Of a DNA stretch of 5,938 bases, positions 5,224 through 5,938 are shown piece by piece (within the stretch, counting starts at the first letter, position 1; the number at the start of each line of letters is the position of its first letter). Source of the DNA: an uncultured Burkholderiales bacterium. Its GTDB lineage: Bacteria; Pseudomonadota; Gammaproteobacteria; Burkholderiales; Burkholderiaceae_C. A program made the translations under genes and the position numbers. The stretch lies in the NCBI GenBank assembly GCA_903856995.1, contig CAIODK010000352.1, positions 1 through 5,938 on the forward strand. Reading direction: 5' to 3'. Below the pieces are notes generated by a model. The model was not told where the DNA came from. It saw only the letters and a list, made by a program, of their open reading frames with translations, and searched no databases.

Positions 5224-5938
5224 TGCAGCGGTTGCAGGCCATGAGGTGTTTCACGGCCTAGACTGCCATCGCTTGACTTTGCCCTGCGGCGACACCGTGC
5301 TGGTGGCCTTGCAAGGCGCGCACGTGTTGTCATGGGTCAGCCAAGGCCGCGAGCGTTTGTACCTGAGCCCCGCCAACCTGTGGGACGGCCAATCGGCCAT
5401 CCGTGGTGGCGTGCCTGTGTGCTTCCCCCAGTTCAACCAACGCGGTACTTTGCCCAAGCATGGTTTTGCCCGCAACATGCCTTGGAAAGTTGACGATGCT
5501 GCGCAAGTGGGCGAGGCTTTAGCCAGCGGTGACGCCGCACACACCGACTTCACCCTCAGCGCCCATATTGGCACGCTCGCTATTTGGCAACAAGCCTTCG
5601 TGGCCCAGCTGCGTGTGGCGCTGACGCCGGGCCAGTTGACCATCACGCTGACTGTCAACAACACCGAAGTGCAAAAAGATCTGCACTTCACCGGCGCGCT
5701 ACACACCTACTTGGCTGTAGATGATGTTGACCTGACCGAGCTGCGTGGCTTGGGCGGAAACTCCGAGTGGGACTCGGTGGTGGACCTGCATGGCGTGGCC
5801 GCCGAGGTGTTGTACTTTGATGGCGAGTTTGATCGTGTCTACGTTGCGTCTGCCCAACCGTTGCAGCTGCAAGATGGCTCAGCCACTTTGCAAATTGAAC
5901 AAAGCCCCTCATGGTCCGAGTCAGTCGTCTGGAACCCG
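5216..5938 (+). CDS. D-hexose-6-phosphate mutarotase / aldose 1-epimerase family protein (YeaD type), 3' partial
   Basis: The frame is open from the ATG at 5216 to the window edge (241 codons, no stop). The family interconverts alpha and beta anomers of aldoses, and the YeaD branch prefers hexose 6-phosphates. Motifs resembling E. coli YeaD in order are ALQGAHVLSW (31-40), LYLSP (48-52), AIRGGVPVCFPQF (61-73), KHGFARNMPW (81-90), ALHTYLAVDDV (161-171), DRVY (206-209) and VVWNP (237-241). H82 and H163 are likely active-site histidines. The general-base glutamate is expected in a C-terminal VCVE-like segment beyond the window, so roughly 30-60 residues are missing. The start overlaps the hisA stop by 8 bases and has no clear ribosome binding site, suggesting coupling. 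An in-frame GTG at 5246 is an alternative but would have a poor site. Codon use looks like its neighbours. Family is confident; the exact substrate is inferred. Confidence 0.88.
   Translation, partial: MADAAVAGHEVFHGLDCHRLTLPCGDTVLVALQGAHVLSWVSQGRERLYLSPANLWDGQSAIRGGVPVCFPQFNQRGTLPKHGFARNMPWKVDDAAQVGEALASGDAAHTDFTLSAHIGTLAIWQQAFVAQLRVALTPGQLTITLTVNNTEVQKDLHFTGALHTYLAVDDVDLTELRGLGGNSEWDSVVDLHGVAAEVLYFDGEFDRVYVASAQPLQLQDGSATLQIEQSPSWSESVVWNP
5236..5259 (+). repeat. Imperfect inverted repeat just after the hisA stop
   Basis: Arms 5236-5244 and 5251-5259 pair at 8 of 9 positions (one A-C mismatch) around the 6-base loop GGTGTT. It begins 12 bases after the hisA stop, within the first 15 codons of the mutarotase gene. 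No T-run follows, so it is not a standard rho-independent terminator. A role in mRNA stability or in tuning translation of the mutarotase is possible but unproven. Confidence 0.35.

Noticed and set aside
5251..5706. Minus-strand frame of 151 codons opposite the mutarotase gene
   Set aside because: The plus-strand frame has clear mutarotase motifs along its whole length, whereas the minus-strand product is Cys/Trp/Arg-rich with no recognisable motif.

Overview
The window is a stretch of a housekeeping histidine biosynthesis operon from a Gram-negative bacterium, most likely a betaproteobacterium of the order Burkholderiales (Comamonadaceae-like, e.g. Limnohabitans or Rhodoferax relatives). The reasons are the gene order murA-hisG-hisD-hisC-hisB-hisH-hisA, the short form of HisG, a single-function HisB, and GC-rich coding with heavy TTG leucine use and very little TTA, CTA or TCA. 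The lineage is inferred; the gene identities are clear from motifs. All genes lie on the + strand and are packed almost without gaps.

Layout: positions 1-61 hold the last codons of murA (peptidoglycan synthesis), whose stop overlaps the hisG start in an ATGA tetranucleotide. Then follow hisG (58-714), hisD (737-2050), hisC (2052-3176), hisB (3191-3796), hisH (3809-4468) and hisA (4483-5223). The last gene (5216 to the window end, incomplete) overlaps the end of hisA by 8 bases. It encodes a D-hexose-6-phosphate mutarotase / aldose 1-epimerase family protein of the E. coli YeaD type. It has no stop in the window. There is no intergenic stretch over 25 bases, and no RNA gene, mobile element, CRISPR array or convincing terminator.

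Pathway: HisG joins ATP and PRPP (step 1). HisA isomerises ProFAR to PRFAR. HisH supplies ammonia to HisF (not in the window) to make imidazole glycerol phosphate. HisB dehydrates that, HisC transaminates the product, and HisD oxidises histidinol to histidine. The window lacks hisF, hisI, hisE, the HisZ partner that a short HisG needs, and a histidinol-phosphate phosphatase, so these must be encoded elsewhere or downstream.

Most of the window is ordinary core metabolism. The one contextual oddity is the sugar-phosphate mutarotase gene immediately after hisA, where hisF would be expected. Smaller points are two potential RNA hairpins (in hisH and at the hisA/mutarotase junction), the lack of any his leader or attenuator upstream of hisG, and two frame-aligned homopolymer heptamers.
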